DNA of 64,000 nucleotides from Litoditis marina (taxonomy: Eukaryota > Nematoda > Chromadorea > Rhabditida > Rhabditidae), in contig OZ038434.1 of assembly GCA_964036275.1 (NCBI GenBank), forward strand, positions 2,192,560-2,256,559. Direction: 5' to 3'. Positions 33,993 to 44,472 of this stretch are shown here, piece after piece; position 1 is the stretch's first letter, and the number at the start of each line of letters is the position of its first letter. Below the pieces are notes generated by a model. It searched no databases. It saw nothing but the letters and a program-made list of their open reading frames with translations, and was not told where the DNA came from. The position numbers and the translations under genes were made by a program.

Positions 33993-34914
33993 CCCTCAAA
34001 CAAGGCCATATATTCCCACCCATTTGACCGATTTACCCCATTATGTTCTATCCGAAACTGTTGAGGTATTTCCATCCCAATTTTTCTAGTTAATAATTCG
34101 AGGAATTTACGATTTTGCCGTTGCGGCAAGCTAATAAACAGAGGATTCCAGAGGGGATGAAAACCATTAATGTGCTATTAATGTTCAATCAATTTTGTGT
34201 TGAAGTTAAACTAACTAACTTTATATCAGTTTTGTAGTTTTCTGACTCAATTATTTTTGTAAACTAGGTGAAAAACAGTCGACTAATGTGAGATGCGAGT
34301 ATCAGTCTTGAATGAACTTGATTTCATTTGAATGAGAGACTCCCCTCTCTGAATACGAACCCAATTCAGTTTCTTCCCTTCAGCGCGGCAACATTCCAGC
34401 TGCGATTTCTTCGATGAAATATAATTCAGCCTCGCGAGCGAATGATTTCTTTCATGCTCTGAACAATAACAAATTCCCTATAGGACAAAGCAAATTCATT
34501 TAACCCCTAGAATATTTTCGACTATTTTAAAGTGTTCTCAGTGTAAAACCAAGTTGCAGTCGGTTTTTCAGCTATTTTGAAACAGCAAAAAATTTTCCTT
34601 TCAAACTGTACTTGCAGGAATATTAGAATATGGTGAAGGACTACTTCTTAAACAACATAATTGTGAGAACGTTTGGGAACTTTCGTTCCGTTTTTGGGCC
34701 GATCCATATAACATCTGACGACCATTCTCATATATCTGAACATAGCGATTATTTGAGGTCGAGGTCTATTGATTTTATCGCCCACCAACGGTCACACAAT
34801 CGCACCAAATGAGGCCGAAATGACACGCAATTACTAGTGAAGTTCCTTTCTATGTTACGTTTGTGTACTGCGTTCGTTTCTTTGAATCATTCACACACAT
34901 TCACTTCTTTCTAT

Positions 34915-35110
34915 ACTCTCTTTTTTCTTTTCTCTTCATCTTCTCGCCCTCTCCTTCTCCCCCTCTCTGTGTCCCTCTTTCTTTCCCTCTCTGTCTCCCT
35001 CTCTGTCTCCCTCTCCGTCTCCCTCTCTGTTCCCGTCTCTGTCCCCCTCTATTTCAGTCCTTGTCTCCCTCTCTGTTTCTCTCTCTTCTTTCTCTCTTGT
35101 GTGTGTTTCT
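34915..35110. repeat. Pyrimidine tract, CCCTCTCTGTCT units
   Basis: Includes a tandem run of about 12-bp units (CCCTCTCTGTCT) at 34980-35040. ORFs on both strands here are by-products of the repeat. Confidence 0.9.
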
Positions 35111-36233
35111 ACCTGTCCTTCTCCCCTCCCATATTTGCACTGTCTGTGTCCCAAACATTTCGCTCAAATGCGCTCAAAGAGACGATGTTCTGTGGAAGAC
35201 TCATCCTTATTTTTCTAGAATTCTGGGTTAAGTATTTGATAATCCCTCCAGAATGATCCAATTTATAATGTAGTCTATTCGAGCAAACTTCATAATTATC
35301 AATAACCTAAATGAACCGGGAATCAAACTACAGTTTCGACGGAACAAAAAAGCTCTGTCTGTCGAAACGAGAGGAGCTTTTCAACGTGTACTAATGGTGT
35401 CCGAATCTAATCGTTACAACAAAAAGTTAATGTCTAGAAAAGAAAATAAGCAACTCTAATTTAACCGTGTGTGTTCGGTCTTTCAAATATAGGTCCACTT
35501 GTTGAGAACAGCCGCACTAAATATTGTTCATTTTAGCTCTTTATTGTATATACACAATATTATTCAAAGTGTTTATTATTGGAGAAAAAAGAGAAAAACT
35601 CTGTCTGGTCTTTACGACGAACAAAGTCAAAAACAGAAAAAAAGAGAGATTATTGAGTCATTGAATGACCCCTTTTCACAGTAGCCAGATGAATCATGCA
35701 TTGTCCGCTGAACGTAGGATCACGACCCCTTAGAAAATGGACACGAATTAGCAGTCTACATTTCACTATAAGAAATTCATATTGAAGAAGTTTTACTATT
35801 TAAGTTTTCTAACGTCCCATGTGACCATTTGGTATATTGTCCTACTGGGAGTAGGTGGAAAAGTAATGCAAAACTTGCTAAAACGGCAGAAACGTAGACA
35901 CACGTTCTCAACTTGAGTGGTGTTTTTTTTCAGCTATTACCATCATTACAACTTCGACAGTTCTACTGTAGAAAGTCGTTGAAGCATGGCGAACACTTGT
36001 GACTCGGTGGAGAATTAGCCTCTTTGGCGAGGAACCGGTTCTTTTTGACAATAACCATGGTTATTACCATTCGCAAGACGGGTTACAGTACAACACATTG
36101 TGCTAGGCACAGACAAAAACAGAGACACCATTTCGTTTCGGCACCTTCCATTCATAGTTGAATCATATTGCTTCTGTACTCGTCTCGACCTAGTTTCAAG
36201 GAGGATTCACCGTAATCGTAGTTCCCTTTCTCT

Positions 36234-36244
36234 CCCCCCCCCCC
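36234..36244. repeat. C tract (11 nt)
   Basis: Inside a pyrimidine tract at 36220-36300. Confidence 0.9.
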
Positions 36245-36867
36245 TCTCTTCTTCTCTCTTTCCCTCTCTGCCCTTCACTCCTTCTCTCTCTCTCAGTCAT
36301 CTGCTCTTTAGGCAGGGCAAACCACAACGCTGTATAACGTAGTTCAGCTGAAACGGAATTGGGGAGAATATTATTTTCCCCTTTTCTGCTTTCGCATTAG
36401 ATTAAACGTATTGATCGTAATAACCAAAGTTTGATGAGTTTAGATCAGTTCCAATATTCGCTGACGTTCGTGCGGCTATCAATTGTCTGCTTCTCCTCCA
36501 AACCCATAGTATCTCGTCTTTCTCTAGCTCCTGACTCACCCTATTTACGATATCATAGTGATTCAACGCCCGTTCGCATATCATTGTACAACATGTGACA
36601 TATTCTACGATTTCATGCCAACTTTTTTTTTTGAATTGATTGAATATTCACTATACCCTGAAAAAGCTTAGTGGGTTCCAGTACGAAACCACCCCTGAAA
36701 AAATTCAATCTGGAAACTGTTTCGATTCTTCACGTTTGGACTTTTGGCTGCACAAGCGTCTTTCAACTGCATCTCTTTTCTTATGATTCAATCAGAATAA
36801 TAATATAAATTAGAACTGTCAGGACGATAGAACGTTCGCTCTTTCTAAAGCACGCCAACCGATACGT

Positions 36868-36946
36868 GCTGTGTTTGTAGTTTGACCTCGTTGTTTTCCG
36901 TTCGAAATTCCTAAATTAGGGCAGATATCGAGTTCAAAATACAATC
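36868..36946. repeat. TGTAGTTTGATC palindrome family
   Basis: GTGTTTGTAGTTTGACCTCG pairs imperfectly with TATCGAGTTCAAAATACAA; the middle CTAAATTAGGGCAG matches the middle of the copy at 10924. Confidence 0.75.
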
Positions 36947-36967
36947 CATCTATGGTCATCCACTATA

Positions 36968-36982
36968 CCAGTGGGCGTGTCT
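36968..36982 (+). promoter_or_regulatory. CAGTGGGCGTGTCTT motif, copy 2
   Basis: Exact repeat of 33978-33992, about 580 bp upstream of the tth-1 start codon. Confidence 0.4.
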
Positions 36983-37559
36983 TGTATTATCTCCATCAGC
37001 TGATATCGCACATCAGCGGTTTTTGCGGTTGTTTGCGTGGCGGAAGTCGGTGAATAAGCCCTTATCTTGCCGTTCTGCTTCATTTTTGACGTTAAAATAG
37101 TCATCTTATTCTGCTCACGGTATACTTCTCTCTAAAGTCATATATTCAATACGTTTTTACGTGAATCGTGAAAAATTGTGTTTCTAAGTTTCACGTGACA
37201 CTTTGAGTGTCGGGTATTCATTTCTCAAAACCCACTCCCAATTCTTTTTGTTCTATAAAATGAATGCCAGCTGTATATGTCTCTCTCGCACCCACTTTAG
37301 TTTTTTTCTTCTCGGCGGATTTTGTTGTCTTTGTCCAAAAATGTACTACTTTTTATATCTGACATTCATTCTGAATGCATCTTACGATTTTCAGGCTGGG
37401 CAAAGACTATTTTGCGTTCTAATGTATTTAAATCATTTGAGTAGTGTCTTTGGGACCATGTGACACCTCTTATCTCTCCCTCTTTCTTTCTCTATATCTC
37501 TTTCTCTCTTATCTCTTTCTCTCCAATATCTGCTAAAAACCTTCTTTTTTTTTCAGAAA

Positions 37560-38636
37560 ATGTCGACCCTCGCTGAACTGCCCAAGATTCCCGTGGACAT
37601 CGCCCAGGGCGTCACTGGCAAGGTTGAGCTGAAGAAGGTTGAGACTCACGAGAAGAATATCCTGCCCACCAAGGAAGGTCAGGCAATCTCACATTTTCAC
37701 AATATGAACGTGAACAAAATTTTACCGTTTGAAGTAGATTTCCTTTATAGTTTATAGTTTATATGTATTTTATTATTCATGTCAGTTTCGTAGATCTGAA
37801 TTTAGAGGAGAGCCCGAACACAGCAGAACAGAGCACGTGTATAATTTCTGCCCATTATCTCTGAGCTATTTTTAAAAGGACGGTTCAACATTTCACTTTT
37901 TTTACGGTATTCAAAATCGTTTGAGCTTTTTGTGGAGTAATTCCAAGTTCCAGTTTCTTCTTCACAAAACGTTTTGAATTTGAGGAAGTGAAAGTTTTCC
38001 GTTCAGACGTTGTGCAGGAGCGTCAGCACGTGGAGATGCTCAGCGGAATCGAGAACTTCGCCGCCGCCCAGAAGCTGAAGGAGACCAAGACAGAAGAGAA
38101 GGGAGTTCTGCCCAGTCCCGAAGGTCAGACATTATATTTCATTTATATATTTTTCTGTAAAACCACTTATAAAATGTTGTACTCTCCAGCCCCAAAGGTA
38201 GCAAATGCTTTTTCAACCGTATAAATATAGTGAGTAGGCCCACCTTCGTTGTAGTTTGATCTCGACCCACGCCATAGTTCACAACCTTCGACTGGTAAAT
38301 TTTTACAGAACTAATTCACTTTAGTGATTTCACGAATCAGAAACGAAGTAAAAGAAAGACAAGACAAAACTCATGAATAGAATTAACCAAGCCGGGGTTA
38401 TATAGTTTGATCTCTCAGACCAGAAATTTAAACGATTTCTCAATTTCAGATATCAAGCAGGAGAAAACCCATCTTGAGTTGACGGACAACATCAAGTCGT
38501 TCTCTCCCGAAAAACTAAAGCACACTGAGACCGAGGAGAAGGTTGTGCTCCCATCGAGAGAAGGTCAGAGTTTCTCCCTTTTTGTCTCTCCCCCTCTCTC
38601 TTTCTCCTTCTCTCTCTCCTTCTCTCTCTCCTTCTC

Positions 38637-38669
<33 letters not shown>

Positions 38670-39116
38670 GTTTCTCTCTCTTCAACTTCTTTCGTGCTAC
38701 TTCTGAAGATTGTGATTCATTTCAGATTTGACCCGCGAAAAGTCGATTGACTTGGCTGCCAATTTCGATAAGAAACAGCTGAAACACGTGGAGCCCAGCG
38801 TGAAGACGTCTGTCGAAGGTACTTTTTTTAATTTATTTTTGAATTAAAACGTTTGTAAAGTTCGAGGAACGAGGGTAGTTACGACTAGTGACGTGAACGG
38901 CCGCTCTAGAAGAGCAGTGATAAAAACTATGTGAGCCCGAAAGTCATTCATCTAGATATTTTTGTTCCAGCCTGATGCTAACTTGGTAACAAGCCGAACC
39001 TGGATGTTCAATCATTCCACATTGAACAAATAATTAACTGAGTTCTTTTAAAAATAATCAATTTTGAGAAGACCTAGTTCCTGATCCCATATTGATTTTC
39101 AGTAATCGACCAGTGA
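37560..39116 (+). CDS. tth-1: Tetra-thymosin beta, actin-binding protein
   Basis: Exons 37560-37677, 38007-38123, 38450-38563, 38726-38818 and 39103-39116; 151 residues, the length I recall for C. elegans TTH-1. It holds four WH2/beta-thymosin repeats, each about 38 residues and each essentially one exon: ELKKVETHEKNILPTKE, KLKETKTEEKGVLPSPE, KLKHTETEEKVVLPSRE and QLKHVEPSVKTSV. The LKKTET-type actin-binding motif is clear in repeats 1-3 and weakest in the last. The protein binds actin in the cytoplasm and influences filament dynamics. Every internal junction is phase 1 (after G of a glycine or aspartate codon), so exon 2 and 3 are symmetric and could be skipped without frameshift. The first three introns use the less common GTCAG donor. 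Codon use is GC-rich compared with neighbours, suggesting high expression. A TTTTTTTCAG acceptor lies just before the ATG. Confidence 0.95.
38570..38685. repeat. CT microsatellite in tth-1 intron 3
   Basis: TCTCTCTCCTTC and (CT)n units fill most of a 162-bp intron. Confidence 0.9.
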
Positions 39117-39200
39117 ACCAGCCCCGACGACCACCCAATTGCCTGAATATTCATCAATGTATTATAATTCAACTGTCGCATAACATGTATTTATTTTTCG

Positions 39201-39206
39201 AATAAA
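39201..39206 (+). terminator. tth-1 polyadenylation signal
   Basis: AATAAA 85 bp after the tth-1 stop codon, followed by a T/G-rich stretch. Confidence 0.7.
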
Positions 39207-40790
39207 CTGTGATTCATGGTTTTGGTCATTCTTTCGTGAAGTTTTAGGCACATTCTGGTGAATTCTGACAGTATGCCAGAGAAAAAAACGGGGAACGATA
39301 TTTGTGCAGCATATTTATTTGATGATATTTGATGATGGTGAATGCGCGTGTGTAGTGAACCGTCGAAGCAGTGTGTAGAACCGTTTGGTAGAACCTGTGT
39401 GTAGAACCGTTTGGAGAAAAAGTTGACCTTGTGACCTGGCACGACTAATTGAAATTTTTGCAATATGGTTCGAGGTGGCATGCGTATAATTTGATGTATA
39501 GTCTTCGCCAACAAAAAGGCGGGAGGGTACTGTATATCTCACTTTCCGCTGTGTACGCACGCATGTCTTCGATTCCGAAACTTGCCCGTTATGTGCTCTA
39601 ACAGCGCAGTGGTTAGCGCCCTGCTACGAATCTTTTGCTCGCGGGTTCGACTCCGGCGAGAGACAGAAATTTATAAATTTGGCACTCACTATATGACATG
39701 TTTTGTCATACGTGCAACCCTGTTTCAGAACTAATTCAGAAAGTAGCGCACTTAGCAGGACTAACGGAGAAATCTATACGAGAATTAGAAATAAAAAGGC
39801 TTACCTCACCACAGCAAAAATTTCGGCAAACTCATAATGTTCCGCGATCACATTGACAACACAACAGAGCAGTCAGGAAACGGCATGTTCCTAAGGCCGT
39901 GAAAACCCCAATTTTTATTGAAAAAACGTCATTTAAATGGTTCATAACTCTCTATATTTGTATTATACTCTGCTACAATTGTAGTTTGATGCCCCTGCGT
40001 TTTAGTGAGCTAGTCATAATCTCCAATGATGTGTGTGGCACGTAGCATAGCATACACTATTATTGAAAATTCCCGGTTGGGTACACTATTATTGAAAAAC
40101 AGCAGCGCTTACAAAATAGCTCTACGTGACTGAAAACTGTCATAAACTTCCAAACATGTTTGTTCTGCTGACTGAAAATTAGTCAATTCGGCACCAGGTA
40201 AAACTCCTTAATGGAATACTCATTAAGTATGAAAACTTCTTAACGAGAAGTTCTCGTTGCCGTCAATTCGGTGTTTCTCTGGGAGAGGCTAACAAAAACA
40301 GGACATTTAGTTTTTAAGTGTTATTCGTAGTTCCATTCAATCGTTGTCCTATCAAGCTAACTATTTATGTTGTATGCAGATCGGACTACAAATCATATAT
40401 GGTTACTTCCTATACTGGACATCAAATTCTGTTGTTATGCTAAAAATAATTAATCGTGCAAAAATATTTTGCGCTAAGATGCGCATTGGCACGGTGGCGG
40501 CAACCCAGATAATCTCCGCGGTACTGGCACAATGTCGTGGAGTGCCCGCACAATGACAGCGGCCAGCGTTTGCGCTCTAGTCCTTTAACTCCTGTTTAAA
40601 ATGTATCGATTGGTTCCCACTTTCTTTTTTTAGATTTTCCCTTTTTTTAATCTTCCGTTTCGTTCAGGAAATTGAGTAAGGTGTCTTCAAATTTGTACCA
40701 TTCAGTAAAAATTGTGGTTTCCTCCATCACCCAGTCTGTTCCGACAACTGCCGATCACTTAAAAATGTACAACATGTATTTCTAGTTAAG
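39207..40790. other. Spacer between tth-1 and first tandem membrane gene
   Basis: No gene seen. It holds a tRNA-like sequence (39595-39665) and one arm of the TGTAGTTTGATC family (39978). Overlapping minus-strand ORFs at 39191-39560 lack any context. Confidence 0.55.
39595..39665 (+). repeat. tRNA-derived sequence (A and B boxes)
   Basis: CAGCGCAGTGGTTAGCGCC (A-box region) and GGGTTCGACTCCGG (B box) about 35 bp apart. The ends do not form an acceptor stem. The 3' piece CGGCGAGAGACAGA resembles that near 29040. Confidence 0.5.
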
Positions 40791-43653
40791 ATGGGTCTTT
40801 ATCCTGATCTGGCGCCGTCCAGTCATACAGCTGCCGATAATAAGATGCTGATCGGCAAGAAATCGAATGGAATTGCAAAGAAATCAAACGGAGCTAGTGG
40901 TGCTGGTCAGAAAAGGTTAGCTAGTTAGTTTGGATGAATGTGGTTAGGCGTGGTGACTGAGTTCGACGAAGTTATATTTCCTATTTGCGCAAAAATTAAG
41001 TTTCAGTGGTCCTCCCCACCGTTCTGCATGTGCTGAAAGTTGGAGACTCTCACCTAATGAAAATTGAAATACAACTTTATTACTATATTCTGATATTATT
41101 CTCGATGCTGATTAGGTACCCGGTACCTCAAAGCTGGAAATTTCAGGGCAACACAGCAATTGCCTAGAAACGATGTTGGGCGAAGAGCGAATGTGTTGCT
41201 CACTTCTCAGACTCATACTAGTACTCACACCGGAAGGGATACAGCTTGCGCATGCAGTTGCATGTATGTAACAACCAAGGTTAGTGAAAGATTATTTTCA
41301 ATTAGCTTGGTGGTCTGTGGAGGGTATGATATAATACAACAGTGAAATGAAGTTTTCCAAATAGTCATAAAAATTAAATAAACGGGCTCCTTTTTCTTTC
41401 TCGTTAACATCGGACAAATTTTCGTATTTCTGATACGAATCATGATTTTTCCGGTATCTGAGCTAAGAATAAGGTACTTTTTCAGAAATATGCCGTCAAA
41501 TTCATTGTATATTTCGAAAAAAAATTATCGTAATAGATTTTCGCCTACATTGCGCTGATGTTAACTCTTCTACACATCTGCTACGACTTTGGGGCTGGGT
41601 TCAAATCGGTCGAGATGTCTGCCTTGGCGTGTATTGTTGGTGTGCCCGGCTGGTTGATCCAATTCTTCGTTGTTAGAGTGAGTGGGAAGTATTTTCAGAA
41701 AAAAAAGTGTCAATTTACAGTGAACTGTAATCTGTAAACCACTTAAAATGTTATGGCTCTAATTATTTCCATTTCCTTTTTTCCTCCTACTCTGATGAGC
41801 GAGTGTCACCTACTTTGAATATAAATACATAAAGTTTTCTCAATCATTGAGTGCTATGTTTTCTCGTAGGATTCTCCGTAGACGCACGTTAGTTGGGTGT
41901 TTGAGAAAAATAGCTAATGGTTCGTGGATGGATCCACAAATCACACACGGAATCACTATTCTACAAAAAGGAACCAATTTCACATATGCAAAATGCAAGT
42001 TTTATAGAGACTAATTGAAAGCCTAATTGCGTTTTTTTCTGGCTGTGGCTAGTTCGACCTTGTTAATTGCGGCAATAGTTGTAGCTGGAGTATGAATGGT
42101 GGATGGTGGGGTTTCTGATTTTCCTGGATCCTGGTATGGTTGCTAATTGTTTTTTAGTGGTCTCTACTACTGATTCGCCCTATTTGTGCCGTAATGTTCT
42201 TGATGGCAATGAAGAAAGCCGGCTGTAAACCGTGCTACGCGCTTCCCTTCGTTGTATTTCAGGTTTGTATTAAAAATTTGTTGAGACCGTTAACAAGACA
42301 TGTTATTTTTCGGAAGAAAAAAAAACCTACAAAACACGATTCTCATTCCTACCTGCTGTTTCCGTAACCAGCTTCAGTAAATAGAAAAAAAGAAAAGATA
42401 GGAAGATACAGGGGCGGGTAGAAGATAGTTTGACGTCTAGTCCACTACGACTCCCCCCTCCCTTTCAAAAATTAAATAAGTCAAATTTCAAGAAGTAAAC
42501 GGAAAGTTTGGAGCGAAGTTTCGTTCTGCAGTTCTGGTTGCTAAAAATGTGCAATTTTCAACCCCCTCCAGATAAAAAACGAGCCGTCCCTCCCTTCCTC
42601 ACTTCCTCTTCTTGACTTTTTTGTTTGCCCTGGGAAGATATGAACCCTGCACCTGTACACGTGGCCTTGTCTGTGCTAATCTGATTTGTGTTTGTCTAGG
42701 TTTCCCTCTTCTTGTCCTGGTTGACTCTTGCGTGTCTTTTCATTGTTCGGGTGATATTTTTCGCCAAAATTGGCTTTCTCTACTCTGGTGCGGCCGCCTT
42801 TCTCACTGGTTTCATGAATGGTGATGACAGCTACTTCCCAGCCTACGAGGACGATGAACAAAGTTAGTTACCCGCATGCCTCAGTAGAAATATACCATTA
42901 AAAACATTACAAAAATGCCGTACTTCTTTATTTTTGCTGAGGCTCATTTTCCCCTTATCCGTTTTCCGTGTTATGGTCCCTTTTTGAGGTAATCTTCAAT
43001 ATTCTAGGCAAAATTACAATGAATCACACATGCTTACTTTTAGGGGTGCTCATTCTTATTTTTGCTTCGTTTCGGAACTATTACACATTTAGTAACTGTG
43101 TTTACAGTGTCGATCGTGCTTGCGCTTTTCATGATAATCATCACTTCCGTATGTGCTGCCTACAATGGATTACTCTATTGTGTCGTTACGAAGTTGGTTT
43201 TCACTTTTCATTTCTAGGGAACTTACATTCTGGAAAGTACATGTAAATACGTCGGCGGTGATAAAAATGAGGAAATGGAAGCCGCTGTAATCTTTCTTCT
43301 CAAGTTTTTTGACAGGGTAGGGTAGTAATTGCAGTACTCCGCAGTCAATTTTGATTATATTCGTACTATTTTCCGTAATATGGTATATGTATAATGTATG
43401 TCTCATCCTTTCGAACTTGGATTAGGTGGTACTCGTTTATCGCGAGTACGGAACCCAATCATTACGGTCATCAGAAGTACAAATGAGAATTTCACGCACT
43501 AAATTTCAAAAATTATTCGAAATATAATAAAGTAAGTTAGTAACCAACAATTCGTTTGTATGCAGGCTGTATCTTTATCTGGAAGGACGTGATACCATCG
43601 TCGAGAGAACGCGTTCTCATTACACCTACGTGGCTACGGAATCTATTGTATGA
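40791..43653 (+). CDS. LAPTM-like four-helix membrane protein, tandem copy 1
   Basis: Exons 40791-40915, 41147-41267, 41537-41677, 42158-42262, 42700-42862, 43108-43148, 43218-43321 and 43566-43653; 295 residues, all phases agree. A polar N-terminal tail (MGLYPDLAPSS...) ends in a Cys cluster, ACACSCM, likely palmitoylated, directly before helix 1 (IFAYIALMLTLLHICYDFG). Helix 2 follows (VGVPGWLIQFFVV / LLIRPICAVMFLM), then ALPFVVFQ, helix 3 (FLSWLTLACLFIVRVIFF), an acidic loop (YFPAYEDDEQ) and helix 4 (MSIVLALFMIIITS). The C-terminal tail ends RSHYTYVATESIV. The exon plan matches the next two genes. Role is unknown; LAPTM-like proteins act in endosomes and lysosomes, which is only a guess here. 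Confidence 0.8.
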
Positions 43654-44472
43654 TTATCAGTGCTACCTCTGAACTCTCACTTCCCCTCATCATTCCTTCT
43701 AATATCCTTTGTTTGGTTCGAAGACGAAGGTCTTTCTAATTCTTTTTTTTCAAAACATGTGTCGTTTTAGGTATGGATCTTATTGTTGTACCCAATAGTT
43801 TAATCGTTTACCTATGTTGTTGTGTATCGTTTATATGTACTCCATTTGTTCAATCATACTGCATATATGAGCTTCTTCATGCTCAGACATCAGTTGCAAT
43901 GCATGGTTTATTTCATTTGCAGTTGAAGTTGTCATTGTTTTCATCTGCCCTTATATCGTTCATTATTGTTTCATCAGCAAACATTTCTGTTATTGTTGCA
44001 TATCTTTCGTCAATAAAAATGTCTTACGTAGAATGGTTGCCAGAAGGATATTGGTTGAATAACCATGTGATTATTTTCAATTTGCAGATTATATTTGGTC
44101 ATTTGGTGGGGGGGGGGGGGGGGAAGCCCTCCCAGGAGTTGTTCTTAAACGGTTTATTCATTATTCAGCCTATTGGAACCCTGAATCTCATAGTTGTATG
44201 TGATAACATAATTTTCTGGCTGAATCTAACTTACTAGTGGTGGGTCCAGGTGGGTGACCACTTAAACAAGGTTCAGAATAATTCTCAGTTCTCACCAACC
44301 CACTGCCAACTACGATCACCGATCGTCTGAAGAATGTTTTCGGGAAACTTGAGGTTACTTTACATACTGAAGTTGAGAGTAGAGGTAATGTTTTTCTTTG
44401 AATTTATAATATAACGGCTTGGAAATGTAAATAAAATGAGATGCTTGATATTTCCATATTTATGTTGTTCAG
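43654..44472. other. Spacer between tandem copies 1 and 2
   Basis: Contains a G16 run (44108-44123) and a 154-codon plus-strand ORF (43773-44237) that runs straight through the G tract. The ORF is hydrophobic and AT-driven with no homologue I recognise and is probably chance. At 820 bp the gap is long for an operon. Confidence 0.5.
44108..44123. repeat. G tract (16 nt)
   Basis: Uninterrupted run of G between two tandem genes. Confidence 0.9.

Larger units (their letters stand above)
31596..37559. other. 6-kb spacer upstream of tth-1
   Basis: No gene seen. Contents: TGTAGTTTGATC family copies (32705-32780, 36868-36946), a CACGTGA-type MITE (33209-33325), pyrimidine tracts (33770-33960, 34915-35110, 36220-36300, 37468-37525), C tracts and a 15-mer that occurs twice (33978, 36968). 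A plus-strand 60-codon ORF at 34630 has no support. The tth-1 promoter should lie in the right part. Confidence 0.5.

Noticed and set aside
34630..34812. 60-codon ORF upstream of tth-1
   Set aside because: No splice context, no homology recognised, near chance length.
33580..35256. Overlapping Ser/Leu/Phe- or Pro-rich ORFs of up to 140 codons
   Set aside because: Translations of CT-rich microsatellite tracts.
43773..44237. 154-codon hydrophobic plus-strand ORF, the longest in the window
   Set aside because: Starts just after a gene's 3' end, runs through a G16 tract, has AT-driven composition and no recognisable family.
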